64,000 nt of DNA from DASUPK01 sp963744105 (GCA_963744105.1 CAVUSJ010000002.1:496001-560000), one strand, 5' to 3'. Positions 33,084 to 41,998 are shown, counted from the first letter of the stretch. The notes: generated by a model not told the origin, from the letters alone. Program-made: numbers and translations.

Positions 33084-34385
33084 ATGGGGGCCAGAGGGAT
33101 CTCCAGGTTTGCCGTGGCCATCGGCACGATGTTCGCGCTGCTTGCCGGTGGCGCCACCGCCGCTTCGGCGGCGGACTACCACGCCGCCCTTGGGGGTTCC
33201 GGCTCTGCCTGCAGCATCGGCAGCCCCTGCACCCTGCCAACGGCAGTCGGACAAGCCAACACGGCGGGATTCGGTCGGGTTCTGCTCGCGGCGGGGACCT
33301 ACAACCCTGGTTCCGACCTGAACGTGACGGGAGCAGTCGACATCGGTCCGGAGCCCGGCGCGGCCGATCCGACCATTCACGGACCGGGAATCAGTAACGC
33401 CTTCAACATCACCAACGGGGGCGCGGTCCTCCACGACGTCTTCGTGACCCAGAATGGTGGCAATCCGGCTCTCCGACTCGTGTCCGGGACCGCCGAGCGG
33501 ATCTTCGTGACGGTCACCGGTGGTGCGCCCGCGTGCTCGCCGGTGGACGGCGCGACGCTGCGCGACAGCGTCTGCTGGGCCCACGGTACGGGCACCAACG
33601 CCGCGGGCATCTGGGTCGTCCCGCCGAGCGTGTCGCCGTCGACGGGGAATCTCATCAACGTCACGGCGATCGGGGGCGAGAACGGCGTTCAGCTGAACGC
33701 GGACGTCGCGGGCGAGGTGATGACGCTGAACATGACGAATGTGCTCGCGAAGGGCGGAGTCGCGGACGTCGCCGCCAACGCGAGCTCCGGCGGCGTCACG
33801 CATGCGAATCTCGATCACTCCAGCTACGCCACCGTGGCCGGCGCGGCCGGCGCCATCACCCCACCCGGTACCGGCGGCAATCAGACCGCGACGCCGCTCC
33901 TCGCCAACTTGGCCGGTGGCGATTTCCATCAGCTTCCTGGCTCGCCGACCATCGACGCCGGCACGAGCGCCGCGGGGATCGGATCACTCGACGCTGACCG
34001 CCACGCGCGCATCCAGTCCGCCTGCATCGGGGGTGTCGCCACCCCGGACATCGGTGCCTATGAAGCGTCCGCGCCGATCGCCTCCGCCTCGTGCAGCCGG
34101 TTCGCAGTGGGGGCGCTGACGCTGAACAAGCGGCGGGGCACCGGTCGCCTGACCGTGAACGTGCCGGGCGCCGGCGTGCTGAAGGCGGCGGGCAAGGGCC
34201 TGAAGACGGCGACGGCGAAGACCTCGAGCGCCGGGGACGTGGTGCTGGGGCTGAGGGCGAAGGGCCGGGCGCGGGCGGCACTCGACAGCTCCGGCAGGGT
34301 GAAGCTCAAGGTGGGGCTGACCTGGGCGCCGACCGGCAATACCGGCTCCTCCCAGACGGACAAGGTCAAGCTGAAGAAGAGGTGA
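33084..34385 (+). CDS. Secreted beta-helix (choice-of-anchor Q type) protein
   Basis: 433 residues. Signal peptide to about residue 31 (cleavage near ASA-ADYH), then irregular repeats rich in Gly, Asn, Val and Thr of a parallel beta-helix, with the closing motif GSPTIDAGTS, LDADRHARI and DIGAYEA that marks the choice-of-anchor Q region. The last ~90 residues are a basic beta domain (LNKRRGTGRLTVNVPGAG) common as a wall-side module in this bacterial group. Probably exported and surface-associated; partner or glycan target unknown. The stop overlaps the GTG of the broken gene behind it. Confidence 0.78.
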   Translation: MGARGISRFAVAIGTMFALLAGGATAASAADYHAALGGSGSACSIGSPCTLPTAVGQANTAGFGRVLLAAGTYNPGSDLNVTGAVDIGPEPGAADPTIHGPGISNAFNITNGGAVLHDVFVTQNGGNPALRLVSGTAERIFVTVTGGAPACSPVDGATLRDSVCWAHGTGTNAAGIWVVPPSVSPSTGNLINVTAIGGENGVQLNADVAGEVMTLNMTNVLAKGGVADVAANASSGGVTHANLDHSSYATVAGAAGAITPPGTGGNQTATPLLANLAGGDFHQLPGSPTIDAGTSAAGIGSLDADRHARIQSACIGGVATPDIGAYEASAPIASASCSRFAVGALTLNKRRGTGRLTVNVPGAGVLKAAGKGLKTATAKTSSAGDVVLGLRAKGRARAALDSSGRVKLKVGLTWAPTGNTGSSQTDKVKLKKR

Positions 34386-34632
34386 ACGGCACGACGATCC
34401 AGAGGACCGCCCTGGCGCCGTTCCGAAATTGCCTGACGAGCCACGGGGTGCAGGCGTTTAGGCGTTTCCCCAGACCCAGCTGAACAAGGGTCGGATCACT
34501 CCGCAGCAGGGCGCCGCGCTCCGCGCTCGTGCTCAGGCCTACGTTGCCTGCGCCCCGCAGCTCCCGCCGCCGCTTCACCGTGCGTTCGAGCAATACGTGC
34601 GCCAGCTGCGCGAGCGCCGCCAGGGCCAGTAG
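34382..34632 (+). pseudogene. Small gene broken by an 8-base tandem duplication
   Basis: It begins with a GTG overlapping the preceding stop (GTGA). The frame reads FRNCLTSHGVQAF and then hits a stop, while another frame continues with sense from AFPQTQLNKGRITPQQG to a TAG at 34630. Exactly at the switch the 8 bases AGGCGTTT occur twice in tandem (34452-34459, 34460-34467). Removing one copy joins both parts into an 80-residue protein with two cysteines. It is either a recent frameshift, an assembly error or a slipping site. The family is not recognised. Confidence 0.65.
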
Positions 34633-34673
34633 CCGCCGCCGCAACTCCTGCGAGGGGGGATGGGCCGATCCTC

Positions 34674-34742
34674 ATGAGCATCGACGGGGAGGAGGCGCCG
34701 GAGGAGCTCGCCGCCTCCCTGCGCGGGTTCCTCGGCTCCTAG
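34674..34742 (+). pseudogene. Short C-terminal gene fragment
   Basis: A 22-residue frame (SIDGEEAPEELAASLRGFL) stays open upstream to about 34641 with plausible residues. It looks like the end of a larger protein whose front is missing. Low support; it may be noise. Confidence 0.3.
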
Positions 34743-34748
34743 AACGTG

Positions 34749-34776
34749 GAGAACCCGCCGTTTCCAGCGGGTTCTC
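34749..34776 (-). terminator. Hairpin terminator after tRNA-Leu
   Basis: GAGAACCCGC (34749-34758) and GCGGGTTCTC (34767-34776) pair perfectly over 10 bases with an 8-base loop. It lies just beyond the 3' end of the minus-strand tRNA-Leu. Confidence 0.7.
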
Positions 34777-34778
34777 GA

Positions 34779-34864
<86 letters not shown>

Positions 34865-34887
34865 GAGGGTCGCCGATTCTAGTGGCG

Positions 34888-35907
34888 TCAACGAGATAGA
34901 GCGACTGCGGCCGGTGGGCGCCGCTCTCTCCGCGCCTGATACCAGGCTGCCGCGTTCCGGATGCCCTCGTCGAGGGGCATCCTCGGCCGGTAGCCGAGCT
35001 CACTTCGCGCCTTGTCGATGGCGTGTCGATTGTCCGTGCCGAAGAGGTTCACGCCGTGCCTGGTCACGACCGGCTCGCTCGAAGAGCGCGTCAGCTCCGC
35101 CAGGCGCTCGGCCGAGTACGCAATGGCGTACAGAGCGCGGTAGGGGACCCGAAGGCGCGGGGGAGCGGCACCGATCTCCCGGGCAACCGCGTCCAGGAAC
35201 TGCCGCTGGCTGAGGGGACGGTCGTTGCTGATGTTGTAGGCCTGGCCGACGGCGCCGTCCTGTTCCAGCGCGAGAAGCAGCCCTTCGACGACATCCGTGA
35301 CGTAGACGAGCGGAAGGGCATTGCGGCCCGAGCCGACCATGACCCATCTGCCCGCGCGCACCCGGTCCGCTATCCGGCTGAAGTTCAGCTCAGAGCCGGG
35401 TCCGAAGACGGTACCCGGACGGATGATCACGGCTTTGAGCTGATCCTCGGCGATCATGCGCTGCACGGAAGCGTCTCCTTCGGCCTTGGTCAGCGCGTAC
35501 GGCTCACGCATGGGGAGAAGTGGGAAGTCCTCGAGGGCCGGTTTGCCCAGGCCCATGCCATAGACGGTCCACGAGCTCACATGCACGACGCGAGCACCCT
35601 CGGCCAGGGCCGCCCGGCAAACGTTCTCGGTGCCGGTCACGTTGACGGCGCGGTAATCCTCGATCGGTCGCCACACGCCCATCATGCCCGCGAGGTGCAT
35701 CACCCCTTTGACGTCCTGCATGGCCGCGACGACTGCCTGCGGGTCTCGTATGTCTCCCCGGTAGATGGCCACGCCGCGGGCTTCGAGCAAGCTCGTCTCC
35801 TCGGCGGGCAGCGCCAGCACTCGGACGCTGTCGCCCCGATCCTGCAGCGCCGGGATCAGGTGGCTCCCCAGGAAGCCGGTGCCACCGGTGACGAGGATCT
35901 CGCTCAT
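34888..35907 (-). CDS. Extended SDR (epimerase/dehydratase or 3-beta-HSD-like), cluster copy 1
   Basis: 339 residues. TGGTGFLGSHL cofactor motif, VVHVSSWTVYG with Ser, YALTK, and RPGTVFGPGSELNF. The overall pattern lies between sugar epimerases and 3-beta-hydroxysteroid-type SDRs, so the substrate could be a nucleotide sugar or a lipid-linked sugar. Last gene of the minus operon that runs from 41957; its ATG overlaps the previous stop by four bases. Confidence 0.85.
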   Translation of the reverse strand: MSEILVTGGTGFLGSHLIPALQDRGDSVRVLALPAEETSLLEARGVAIYRGDIRDPQAVVAAMQDVKGVMHLAGMMGVWRPIEDYRAVNVTGTENVCRAALAEGARVVHVSSWTVYGMGLGKPALEDFPLLPMREPYALTKAEGDASVQRMIAEDQLKAVIIRPGTVFGPGSELNFSRIADRVRAGRWVMVGSGRNALPLVYVTDVVEGLLLALEQDGAVGQAYNISNDRPLSQRQFLDAVAREIGAAPPRLRVPYRALYAIAYSAERLAELTRSSSEPVVTRHGVNLFGTDNRHAIDKARSELGYRPRMPLDEGIRNAAAWYQARRERRPPAAVALSR

Positions 35908-36944
35908 GCGCGCGCGTGGGTCACGTTCTGGCTGGTCTCATCGCCCGGGAACGGTTTCGCGGGCGGTGCATGCGCCTCGCGATACCAGTTGGTGCTGTGC
36001 CTGACCCCCTCTGAGAGGCCGACCGTGGGCGAGAACCCGAGCTCCCGTCGTGCGCGGGTGATGTCGAACCGGTTCTCGCCGCCCAGGAGCTGCAAGCCGA
36101 ACCTCGTTACCGGTGGCGGTGTCTTCCTGCGAAGCAGGCGCCAGGCCCCCTCCGCGAGCGCGCCGAGCAGGAGCCCCAGGCTGTAGGGAATGTGTCGCGT
36201 GGGCGGGGCGGCACCCAGTGCGCCGGCGATGGCTTCGAGGAATGCCCGTTGGGAGACCGGCTCGTCGTTGACCAGCAGGTAGCACCGGCCCGGTGCCTGG
36301 TCCGCGCGGCTTGCAAGCAGCGCTCCACGTGCCGCATCGCGGACGTAGATCAGCGGCAGGTGGTTATGACCCGATCCGGCCATCGTCATCCTGCCCTCCT
36401 CGACCATCCGCGCGATCCGTCCGAAGCTCGCGGTGTCGCGGGGTCCATAGATCCATCCGGGGCGCACGATCGTGATCGGCGCGCCCTCGTCTCGGATCAT
36501 CCGCTCGAGCAGCCGCTCGCCGGTCACCTTCGAGCGGCAGTACGGATTGGGCTCGTCTCGAAGCGGCGCATCCTCGTCGGCTGCCCCATTCACATCGATC
36601 CCGTGCACCGTTGCCGAGCTCACGTGCACGATTCGTCGAACGTCGGCGGCCAGTGCCGCCCGCACCAGCGTCTCGAGACCCCGCAGGTTCGTACGCTCGT
36701 ACTCGCCCGCCGGGCCCCACGGGCCGGTCCGCGCCGCGCAGTTGATGACTCGGTCGACCCCGCCGAGCAGCGCTCCGACCGCCGCCGGGTCGGCAATGTC
36801 GCCCTCGTAGACGTCGGCCTCCGCCAGCCGACCCACGGACTCGCCCGGCCGGACGAGCAGCCGCGGCCGTTCCCCGCCCTCCACGAGCAGATCGGTCACG
36901 TGGCTGCCGAGGAACCCAGCGGCACCGGTGACGAGCACCGTCAT
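35904..36944 (-). CDS. Extended SDR, cluster copy 2
   Basis: 346 residues with TGAAGFLGSHV, VNCAARTGPWGPAGEYE-like substrate region (INCAARTGPWGP), HVSSATVHG, YCRSK and RPGWIYGPRDTASFGR. It is related to cluster copy 1 along its whole length, including the C-terminal ELGFSPTVGLSEGVRHS, which suggests a duplication with divergence. Coupled on both sides by ATGA overlaps, so the two are made together. Confidence 0.85.
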   Translation of the reverse strand: MTVLVTGAAGFLGSHVTDLLVEGGERPRLLVRPGESVGRLAEADVYEGDIADPAAVGALLGGVDRVINCAARTGPWGPAGEYERTNLRGLETLVRAALAADVRRIVHVSSATVHGIDVNGAADEDAPLRDEPNPYCRSKVTGERLLERMIRDEGAPITIVRPGWIYGPRDTASFGRIARMVEEGRMTMAGSGHNHLPLIYVRDAARGALLASRADQAPGRCYLLVNDEPVSQRAFLEAIAGALGAAPPTRHIPYSLGLLLGALAEGAWRLLRRKTPPPVTRFGLQLLGGENRFDITRARRELGFSPTVGLSEGVRHSTNWYREAHAPPAKPFPGDETSQNVTHARA

Positions 36945-37990
36945 GCGGCTTCGCCTTCCTGCGGATCCTGGGCGAGGCGCAGCGAGGTCCGGAAGCTCAG
37001 GCCCATCACGCTCAGGCAGACCAGGCCGCTGATCGTCAGGAGGATGGCCGTCCACGGGTGGGAGAACAGGAACATCGCACCGACCGCCGAGCGGTCGACC
37101 GAGAACAGGCCGGAGAAGATCATCAGGCCGATCAGCTCGTTGCTTCCGATCTGACCGGGCGGCGTGGGCAGGATGAACGCCAGGTTGTAGAAGGTGTATC
37201 CGTAGAGGACGACGGGCAGGGCAACGCTCTCCCCGACGGCCTTGAACGCCAGCAGGCAGAAGAGCGCGTCCAGGCTGACCGCCACGACGGTGTACCCGGC
37301 CGCCGCGAGCAACAGGCGAGGTTGCCGGACGAGCGCCAAGAGCGTGTCGAAGAAAGTCACCGCGAACGGCTCGACGCGCTCTCTCGCCCTGCGTGGGAGC
37401 GCCCCCGCGAGCCGTGTCAGTACCTCCATGGCTCGGTCGCGCCTCCAGACGGCGAGAGCGAGGATTGCGGCGCTGAGCAGCACGACCACGAGCGCCGAGA
37501 TCAGCAGCGCCCAGAGCGCACGACTCAGATGCAGGGGGACGAACGGCAGAAGAGCGAGCAGGCCGATGGCCGGAAGCAGATCCATCGCCTTGTCCATGCT
37601 CACGGTCGCCAGCGACCGGCTCACCGGGATGTCGTCCGTGCGTCGCAGCATGAGGCTCTTGGCGATCTCGCCGGCGCGAATCGGCAGCAGCCAGTTGAGG
37701 AAGGTGGCCACCTGATAGATCGCCACCACGTGGCCGACGCTTACCTGGCACGGCCGCAGGAGGCATCGCCACCGCAGCGCCCGCACGACGTACGCCGCGA
37801 GAAACACGACGCCGCAAAGGAGAGCGAATCCGATGCTGAGATGCTCCAGGCGCTGGAGCACGCCGCCGACGTCGATGAGACGCAGGAAGGTGACGATCAG
37901 GATGGCGCCGGCACAGAGGCCCACCGCGGTCCGCAGTGCCACCGTGTGGAGGCGCGCGGCGCGCGGGCGAGTCAGGGAAGCTAGCTCCAC
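36941..37990 (-). CDS. AglD/LPG-synthase-type integral membrane protein
   Basis: 349 residues with seven to nine membrane helices. The family pattern is RALRWRCLLRP early, FLNWLLPIRAGEIAKSLML in the middle and FILPTPPGQIGSNELIG late, as in the lysylphosphatidylglycerol synthase membrane region (UPF0104/AglD). Members without the catalytic domain are proposed flippases or carriers for lipid-linked products. The GTG start overlaps the HNH-fusion gene by 10 bases. In this cluster it may move a glycolipid intermediate across the membrane; that is inference. Confidence 0.85.
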   Translation of the reverse strand: MELASLTRPRAARLHTVALRTAVGLCAGAILIVTFLRLIDVGGVLQRLEHLSIGFALLCGVVFLAAYVVRALRWRCLLRPCQVSVGHVVAIYQVATFLNWLLPIRAGEIAKSLMLRRTDDIPVSRSLATVSMDKAMDLLPAIGLLALLPFVPLHLSRALWALLISALVVVLLSAAILALAVWRRDRAMEVLTRLAGALPRRARERVEPFAVTFFDTLLALVRQPRLLLAAAGYTVVAVSLDALFCLLAFKAVGESVALPVVLYGYTFYNLAFILPTPPGQIGSNELIGLMIFSGLFSVDRSAVGAMFLFSHPWTAILLTISGLVCLSVMGLSFRTSLRLAQDPQEGEAA

Positions 37991-38514
37991 GGGCTCGACC
38001 CGTTGGCGTGGGCAGCGTCGTGGCAGGGACCGCAGAGCGAGATCAGGTTCTCTGGCTCGTACGAGGGCAGCAGCATCGGTTGTCTCCGGAGGTGCGTGCC
38101 GACCTCGGGGCCCCGGACGCCGCACGCTTGGCACCTGAAGGCATCCCGTTCCAGTGCCGCCGCTCGTGCCCGGTCCATACGCCCCTCGTGGAATCGGTCG
38201 AGAGCGACGTGCATTGCCATGCCGAGCGCGAGGGCGAGAAGCCGCGGACGCCGAAGCCCCATCAGGAGCACCACCAGCGGAACGAGTGGGCTGTGGAGCC
38301 GGTGTGTGGCCGCGTGCTGCGGAGCCTGCGCCTGGTTGAAGAAGCGCACCGCCGTCGCGGGGTTGAGGCGCCGTTCTCGCAGACAGAACCAGACGTAGTG
38401 ATCACCGTCGATGAGGACCCCGCCGGTCCACAGGCCCAGAGCGTCACGGCCAAGCCACGGTGTGAGGATCGCCGCACTCGCCGTGGAGAGCACGATGTGA
38501 TCTCGAACGCGCAT
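37981..38514 (-). CDS. YdjM-like membrane hydrolase domain fused to an HNH domain
   Basis: 177 residues. Residues 1-110 look like the membrane-bound YdjM/DUF457-type metal hydrolase: LIDGDHYVWF (Asp36, Asp38, His39), THRLHSPLVPL, hydrophobic helices, and HVALDRFHEG (His102, Asp106, His109). Residues 118-170 are an HNH domain with zinc knuckles Cys128/Cys131 and Cys161/Cys164 and LISLCGPCHDAAH. The two are in one uninterrupted frame. The stop is inside the next gene and the ATG overlaps the previous stop by one base. Function in a glycan cluster is unclear. Confidence 0.7.
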   Translation of the reverse strand: MRVRDHIVLSTASAAILTPWLGRDALGLWTGGVLIDGDHYVWFCLRERRLNPATAVRFFNQAQAPQHAATHRLHSPLVPLVVLLMGLRRPRLLALALGMAMHVALDRFHEGRMDRARAAALERDAFRCQACGVRGPEVGTHLRRQPMLLPSYEPENLISLCGPCHDAAHANGSSPWS

Positions 38515-39536
38515 CACACCCTCGAGGCCCGCAGGCTTCCCGCCCCGGTCTCGCTCGGGAGGTGTCCGTGCCTGCGATACCAGTCGAGACTGCGTGCGGC
38601 ACCGGTGGGGAACGTCGTGGTCGCCGTGAAATCGAGCACGCGCTGCGCACGGGTGACGTCGTAGACGCGGCTGTAGGTGAGGAAGTCGAGCCGGTCCCGG
38701 GTGAGGGGGGCGGAGCTCCTCAGGCTTGCGGGGAGGCAGTCGCCGAGCACCGCAACGGCTTGGGCCGCGGGGTATGGGATGTATCCCTGCGCCGGTCGGA
38801 CCCCCGCCGCCTCGGCGATCGCCGCCGCCATTTCGGCAAGCGACGCGGGCTCGGCTCCGGCGAGGTGGAAGCACTCGCCGACGGCGGGCTCGCGACGGCC
38901 ACAGCGCAGCAGGCCCTCGGTCAGGTCATCGATGTAGATCGGGTGCAGGAGGACCTTCGTGCGCCCAATCGGGCGGAATTGCCGGCGAACGACCGACCGG
39001 AAGAAGCCAAGCAGGTGGAGGTCGCCCGGCCCGTATACGAGGCCCGGTCTCGCGATCACCGCCGGAAACCCATCTCGCCAGGCGTCCCGCACCGCCAACT
39101 CGGCCTCCGCCTTCGTGGCCTCGTAGACGTTGCTGGGGCAGAGCGGCGTGTCCTCGTCGGCCGGCCTGTTCCCCGTGACCCCCAGGACCCCGGTCGTGCT
39201 GCATTGGACGAAGCGCTCAAGTTTCGGCTCCTCGCGGCAGTGAGCGATGAGCAGCTTCGTTCCCTCGACGTGCGTCCTTCGGTACTCGGTGGACGGCACG
39301 CCCGGAGCGAGCAACCGCCCCGCGAGGTTGTAGACCACCGCGACGCCGTCCACGGCTGCTGCAACCGTGGCCGGGTCGGTGATGTCTCCAACGACCGCCT
39401 CGGCGCCGCGGTCCGCGAAGGACTTGGCGTGCGCCGGCGATCGCACGAGCACGCGCAACCTCACACCGCCCGGCCGGAGGCGACGGACCAGGCTCCGGCC
39501 AAGGAAGCCCGTCGCACCCGTGACGAGCACTCTCAA
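38514..39536 (-). CDS. Extended SDR, cluster copy 3
   Basis: 340 residues from a TTG placed inside the stop of the radical SAM gene (TTGA overlap); MRVLVTGATGFLGRSL is the natural N-terminus. YEATK and RPGLVYGPGDLHLLG follow. It is more distant from copies 1 and 2, with VQCSTTGVLGVTGNRPADEDTP in the central part, and is closer to dihydroflavonol-4-reductase or hopanoid-associated epimerase-like proteins. Substrate unknown. Confidence 0.84.
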   Translation of the reverse strand: MRVLVTGATGFLGRSLVRRLRPGGVRLRVLVRSPAHAKSFADRGAEAVVGDITDPATVAAAVDGVAVVYNLAGRLLAPGVPSTEYRRTHVEGTKLLIAHCREEPKLERFVQCSTTGVLGVTGNRPADEDTPLCPSNVYEATKAEAELAVRDAWRDGFPAVIARPGLVYGPGDLHLLGFFRSVVRRQFRPIGRTKVLLHPIYIDDLTEGLLRCGRREPAVGECFHLAGAEPASLAEMAAAIAEAAGVRPAQGYIPYPAAQAVAVLGDCLPASLRSSAPLTRDRLDFLTYSRVYDVTRAQRVLDFTATTTFPTGAARSLDWYRRHGHLPSETGAGSLRASRV

Positions 39537-40666
39537 GTTGGCTCCGTACGTGGGGCCCGGCGCTTCAGCGAGGGCACGCGTGAGCGGGCTACCTGCCCCG
39601 CGACCTTGGTGACGGTCGGCCCGTGGGTCAGCATGTTCGTGTAGGCGGCGTTGGCGAGCGGGCAGTAGCACTCGCGGTTCTTGATGCTGCGCCGCAGCTG
39701 GTCGGCCTTCCCCGTTCGCCAGACCGAGCCGAAGTCGTAGTCGTGCTCGCGCAGGTTCCCCATGGATTCCGCTCGGACGCAACAGGTCCAGACGTCTCCG
39801 TTGGGAGCGATCTGGGCTGAAGCGACGCCGGCCATGCAGGGGATGACCTGGCGTTGCTCGCGAAGCGTCTGCTTGACGATCTCGTAGTACTGCGTGCGGA
39901 AGGCCTGGGTCACCTCGGCGAGCCCGGTGAGCTGCTGATCGCGCATGCTCTCCAGCAGCGAGTCAATGGCGACCGTGTACCTCTCGGCTGTGGGCGTTAT
40001 GCCGAGGCCCACTGTGTCGAGCTCAACCCGCTCCTCGGCGATCTCCGTTATGTAGGAGTCCGGCTTGAGCTCTCGCTGCACGTATTCGCACAGGTCCGGG
40101 AACGCGTCCACATTGAAGTTGGAGATGACCGTGTGGATCCCGAGCGTCAGATGCGAGTACCGCTTCTGAAGCTCCTTGAGCGAAGCGTAGGTCGCGATCG
40201 CACGGTCCCAGTTGTTCCGCACGCCGCGTATCTCGTCGTGCTTCAGGCCCACGCCGTCGAGCGAGAGGTTGATGATCACCTCCGACTTCGGCGCCACCTG
40301 CAGCACGCGCTCGACGCTGCCCGGGATGATCTTCTGCTGGATCCCGTTCGTCGGGATGTTGATGATGCCGGGACGACAGTGGCGGTAGGCGCTGGCGACC
40401 ATGTCCGGCAGGTCCTTGCGCAGCGTCGGCTCCCCGCCGCTGAAGGTGAACCAGTAGGGCGCTCGACCGAGTGAGTCGAAGGTGCGGTCCCACTCCGGCA
40501 CAGTCATGTCGTCGTTGGGAAGGAGCCAGACGTTGCACGTCTTGCAGCGCGAGTTACAGCGATAGCTGCCGCTGACCGTGATGTTCACCGGCAGGCTCAG
40601 CACGCGCCCTGTCCGATACGTGGCCTTCAGGGCGGGGATCCGGGGTACGACCTTGGTCAAGCTCAC
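39533..40666 (-). CDS. Radical SAM protein with C-terminal SPASM-like cysteines
   Basis: 377 residues. The iron-sulfur motif CNSRCKTCN (Cys37, Cys41, Cys44) is followed by FTFSGGEPTLRKDLP (SAM binding) and SLDGVGLKHDEIRGV. A second cysteine cluster near the C-terminus (IPCMAGVASAQIAPNGDVWTCC then CYCP) fits a SPASM-type domain holding extra clusters. Such enzymes modify peptides, sugars or lipids by radical chemistry. No precursor peptide gene is evident next to it. 10 bases lie between it and the glycosyltransferase. Confidence 0.9.
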   Translation of the reverse strand: MSLTKVVPRIPALKATYRTGRVLSLPVNITVSGSYRCNSRCKTCNVWLLPNDDMTVPEWDRTFDSLGRAPYWFTFSGGEPTLRKDLPDMVASAYRHCRPGIINIPTNGIQQKIIPGSVERVLQVAPKSEVIINLSLDGVGLKHDEIRGVRNNWDRAIATYASLKELQKRYSHLTLGIHTVISNFNVDAFPDLCEYVQRELKPDSYITEIAEERVELDTVGLGITPTAERYTVAIDSLLESMRDQQLTGLAEVTQAFRTQYYEIVKQTLREQRQVIPCMAGVASAQIAPNGDVWTCCVRAESMGNLREHDYDFGSVWRTGKADQLRRSIKNRECYCPLANAAYTNMLTHGPTVTKVAGQVARSRVPSLKRRAPRTEPT

Positions 40667-40676
40667 GCAGAGCCTC

Positions 40677-41957
40677 CTATCCGCCAGCCGTGGCCGTGGC
40701 TTCGGCCTCGAGCATGGGTTCCGGCATCGAGCTGGCTACGGGTGGACCCGACAGGGGGAAGGCGATGACCCCGCAGGCGAGCGTTACGGGGGCCGAGGCG
40801 CCGTGACCGTTGAGCGGCACGGGAGTGTCGTCGAACCGCTCCACCAGCTCGGCGGCCTTCCGGGCCACCGTCTCCCGATCACCGGGGAGCAGCGCGACGA
40901 TCGTTCCGCCCCGCGGGGCGGAGACCACCGCATCCGGCCCGAGTGCTCCCTTGATGTGACCGGTCACTCGCCGCGTCAACTGGCGGCTCGCGTGGGCGCC
41001 GAGCTCCAGCTGCTGGCGCTGGAAGTTGACGACGTGGAACACGAGGACGTTCTGCTGTCCCTCGCCGGATACGCCGTCCGCGACGTGATCCTTGGTCGTG
41101 GCCGAGACCGCCCACACGTGTTGTGGGCGGTGACGCAGCACGTCATACCGCCCCAGCGCGCGGGCGATCAGCTCGAGGCCCACGGTGCCGATCGTCCACG
41201 CCACCGCGCGAGGTGTCGTGAAGGCTCCTGCTCCCCAGAGCGCGGCGGCAATTCGACCGCCGCTCATCGTCGAGGCCGAATAGCCCTGCTGGTCGCGAAT
41301 ACGAAGATGACCGGCGTAGATGCGGCGTCGCTGACGCAGGAAGTCGCCGACCGTTGCCGGACCCCTGTTGTAGACGACGGCTTCCGGCTCGTAGACGAGC
41401 TCGTATCCGAGCTGGGTGATCAAGGCCTGGATGGAGAGCTCGTCGACCGCCGTATCGAGGGGAATGCGTGGGATCACGTTGCGAAAGGCGACGATCTCGC
41501 CGAGCTTGGGCGATTGGCGGGCGATTCGGTCGTGCAGGCGCCATTGGAGGTGGACGGCGTGGCCCAGGAAGGTCGACTCTCCGTTCACCGGCGTCGGGTG
41601 CCCTCCAACCATGCCGACGTCCGAGTCGGCGAAGTGGTCCAGAAGGGCGTCGAACGCGCCCTCCCGTACCAGCACATCGGCGCTGACCATCACCAGAATC
41701 GGAGATCGCGCCGCGGTGATGAAGAGGTTGATCGCGGATGCCTTTCCCTCGCGGCGCTTCTGCTCGATCAGCCGGATACGCGGGTTGTGCCGCGCGAAGC
41801 GGGCAACGATCTCGGCGGTGCCGTCCTCGCAGCCGCTGGCCACGACGATGAGCTCTGCGATCTGGCCCGAGCTGACCTGTTGCCCGAGAATCGTCTCGAT
41901 GGCGTCGGCGATGTTGGCCTCTTCGTTGTAGGCCATGATCCCCACGGCGCAGTCCAC
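40677..41957 (-). CDS. GT2 glycosyltransferase fused to a degenerate GGDEF-like domain
   Basis: 426 residues from a GTG at 41957. The GT-A fold covers about 1-230: GIMAYNEEANIADAI, VVASGCEDGT, MVSADVLV (the DxD position is SAD), and VDELSIQALITQLGY. Two hydrophobic stretches follow. Residues about 302-401 (from NVLVFHVVNFQRQQLELGAH to TLACGVIAFP) align with a nucleotide cyclase/GGDEF fold, with RGGTIVALLP where GGDEF would be; catalysis of c-di-GMP synthesis is therefore unlikely. First gene of the main minus operon. The fused domain may sense a nucleotide. Confidence 0.78.
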   Translation of the reverse strand: MDCAVGIMAYNEEANIADAIETILGQQVSSGQIAELIVVASGCEDGTAEIVARFARHNPRIRLIEQKRREGKASAINLFITAARSPILVMVSADVLVREGAFDALLDHFADSDVGMVGGHPTPVNGESTFLGHAVHLQWRLHDRIARQSPKLGEIVAFRNVIPRIPLDTAVDELSIQALITQLGYELVYEPEAVVYNRGPATVGDFLRQRRRIYAGHLRIRDQQGYSASTMSGGRIAAALWGAGAFTTPRAVAWTIGTVGLELIARALGRYDVLRHRPQHVWAVSATTKDHVADGVSGEGQQNVLVFHVVNFQRQQLELGAHASRQLTRRVTGHIKGALGPDAVVSAPRGGTIVALLPGDRETVARKAAELVERFDDTPVPLNGHGASAPVTLACGVIAFPLSGPPVASSMPEPMLEAEATATAGG

Positions 41958-41998
41958 GGGCGTATCGTCGAGCCCCGATTTCCAGCCGGGTTCCAGGG

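Noticed and set aside
37981..38134. Longer N-terminus for the AglD-type protein, up to 38134
   Set aside because: It would run through the HNH coding region in another frame; GTG 37990 gives the natural membrane start with a small overlap.
39533..40666. Ribosomal peptide (RiPP) system around the radical SAM/SPASM gene
   Set aside because: I found no small precursor gene with a leader and core pattern next to it, and the neighbours are SDRs and a glycosyltransferase.
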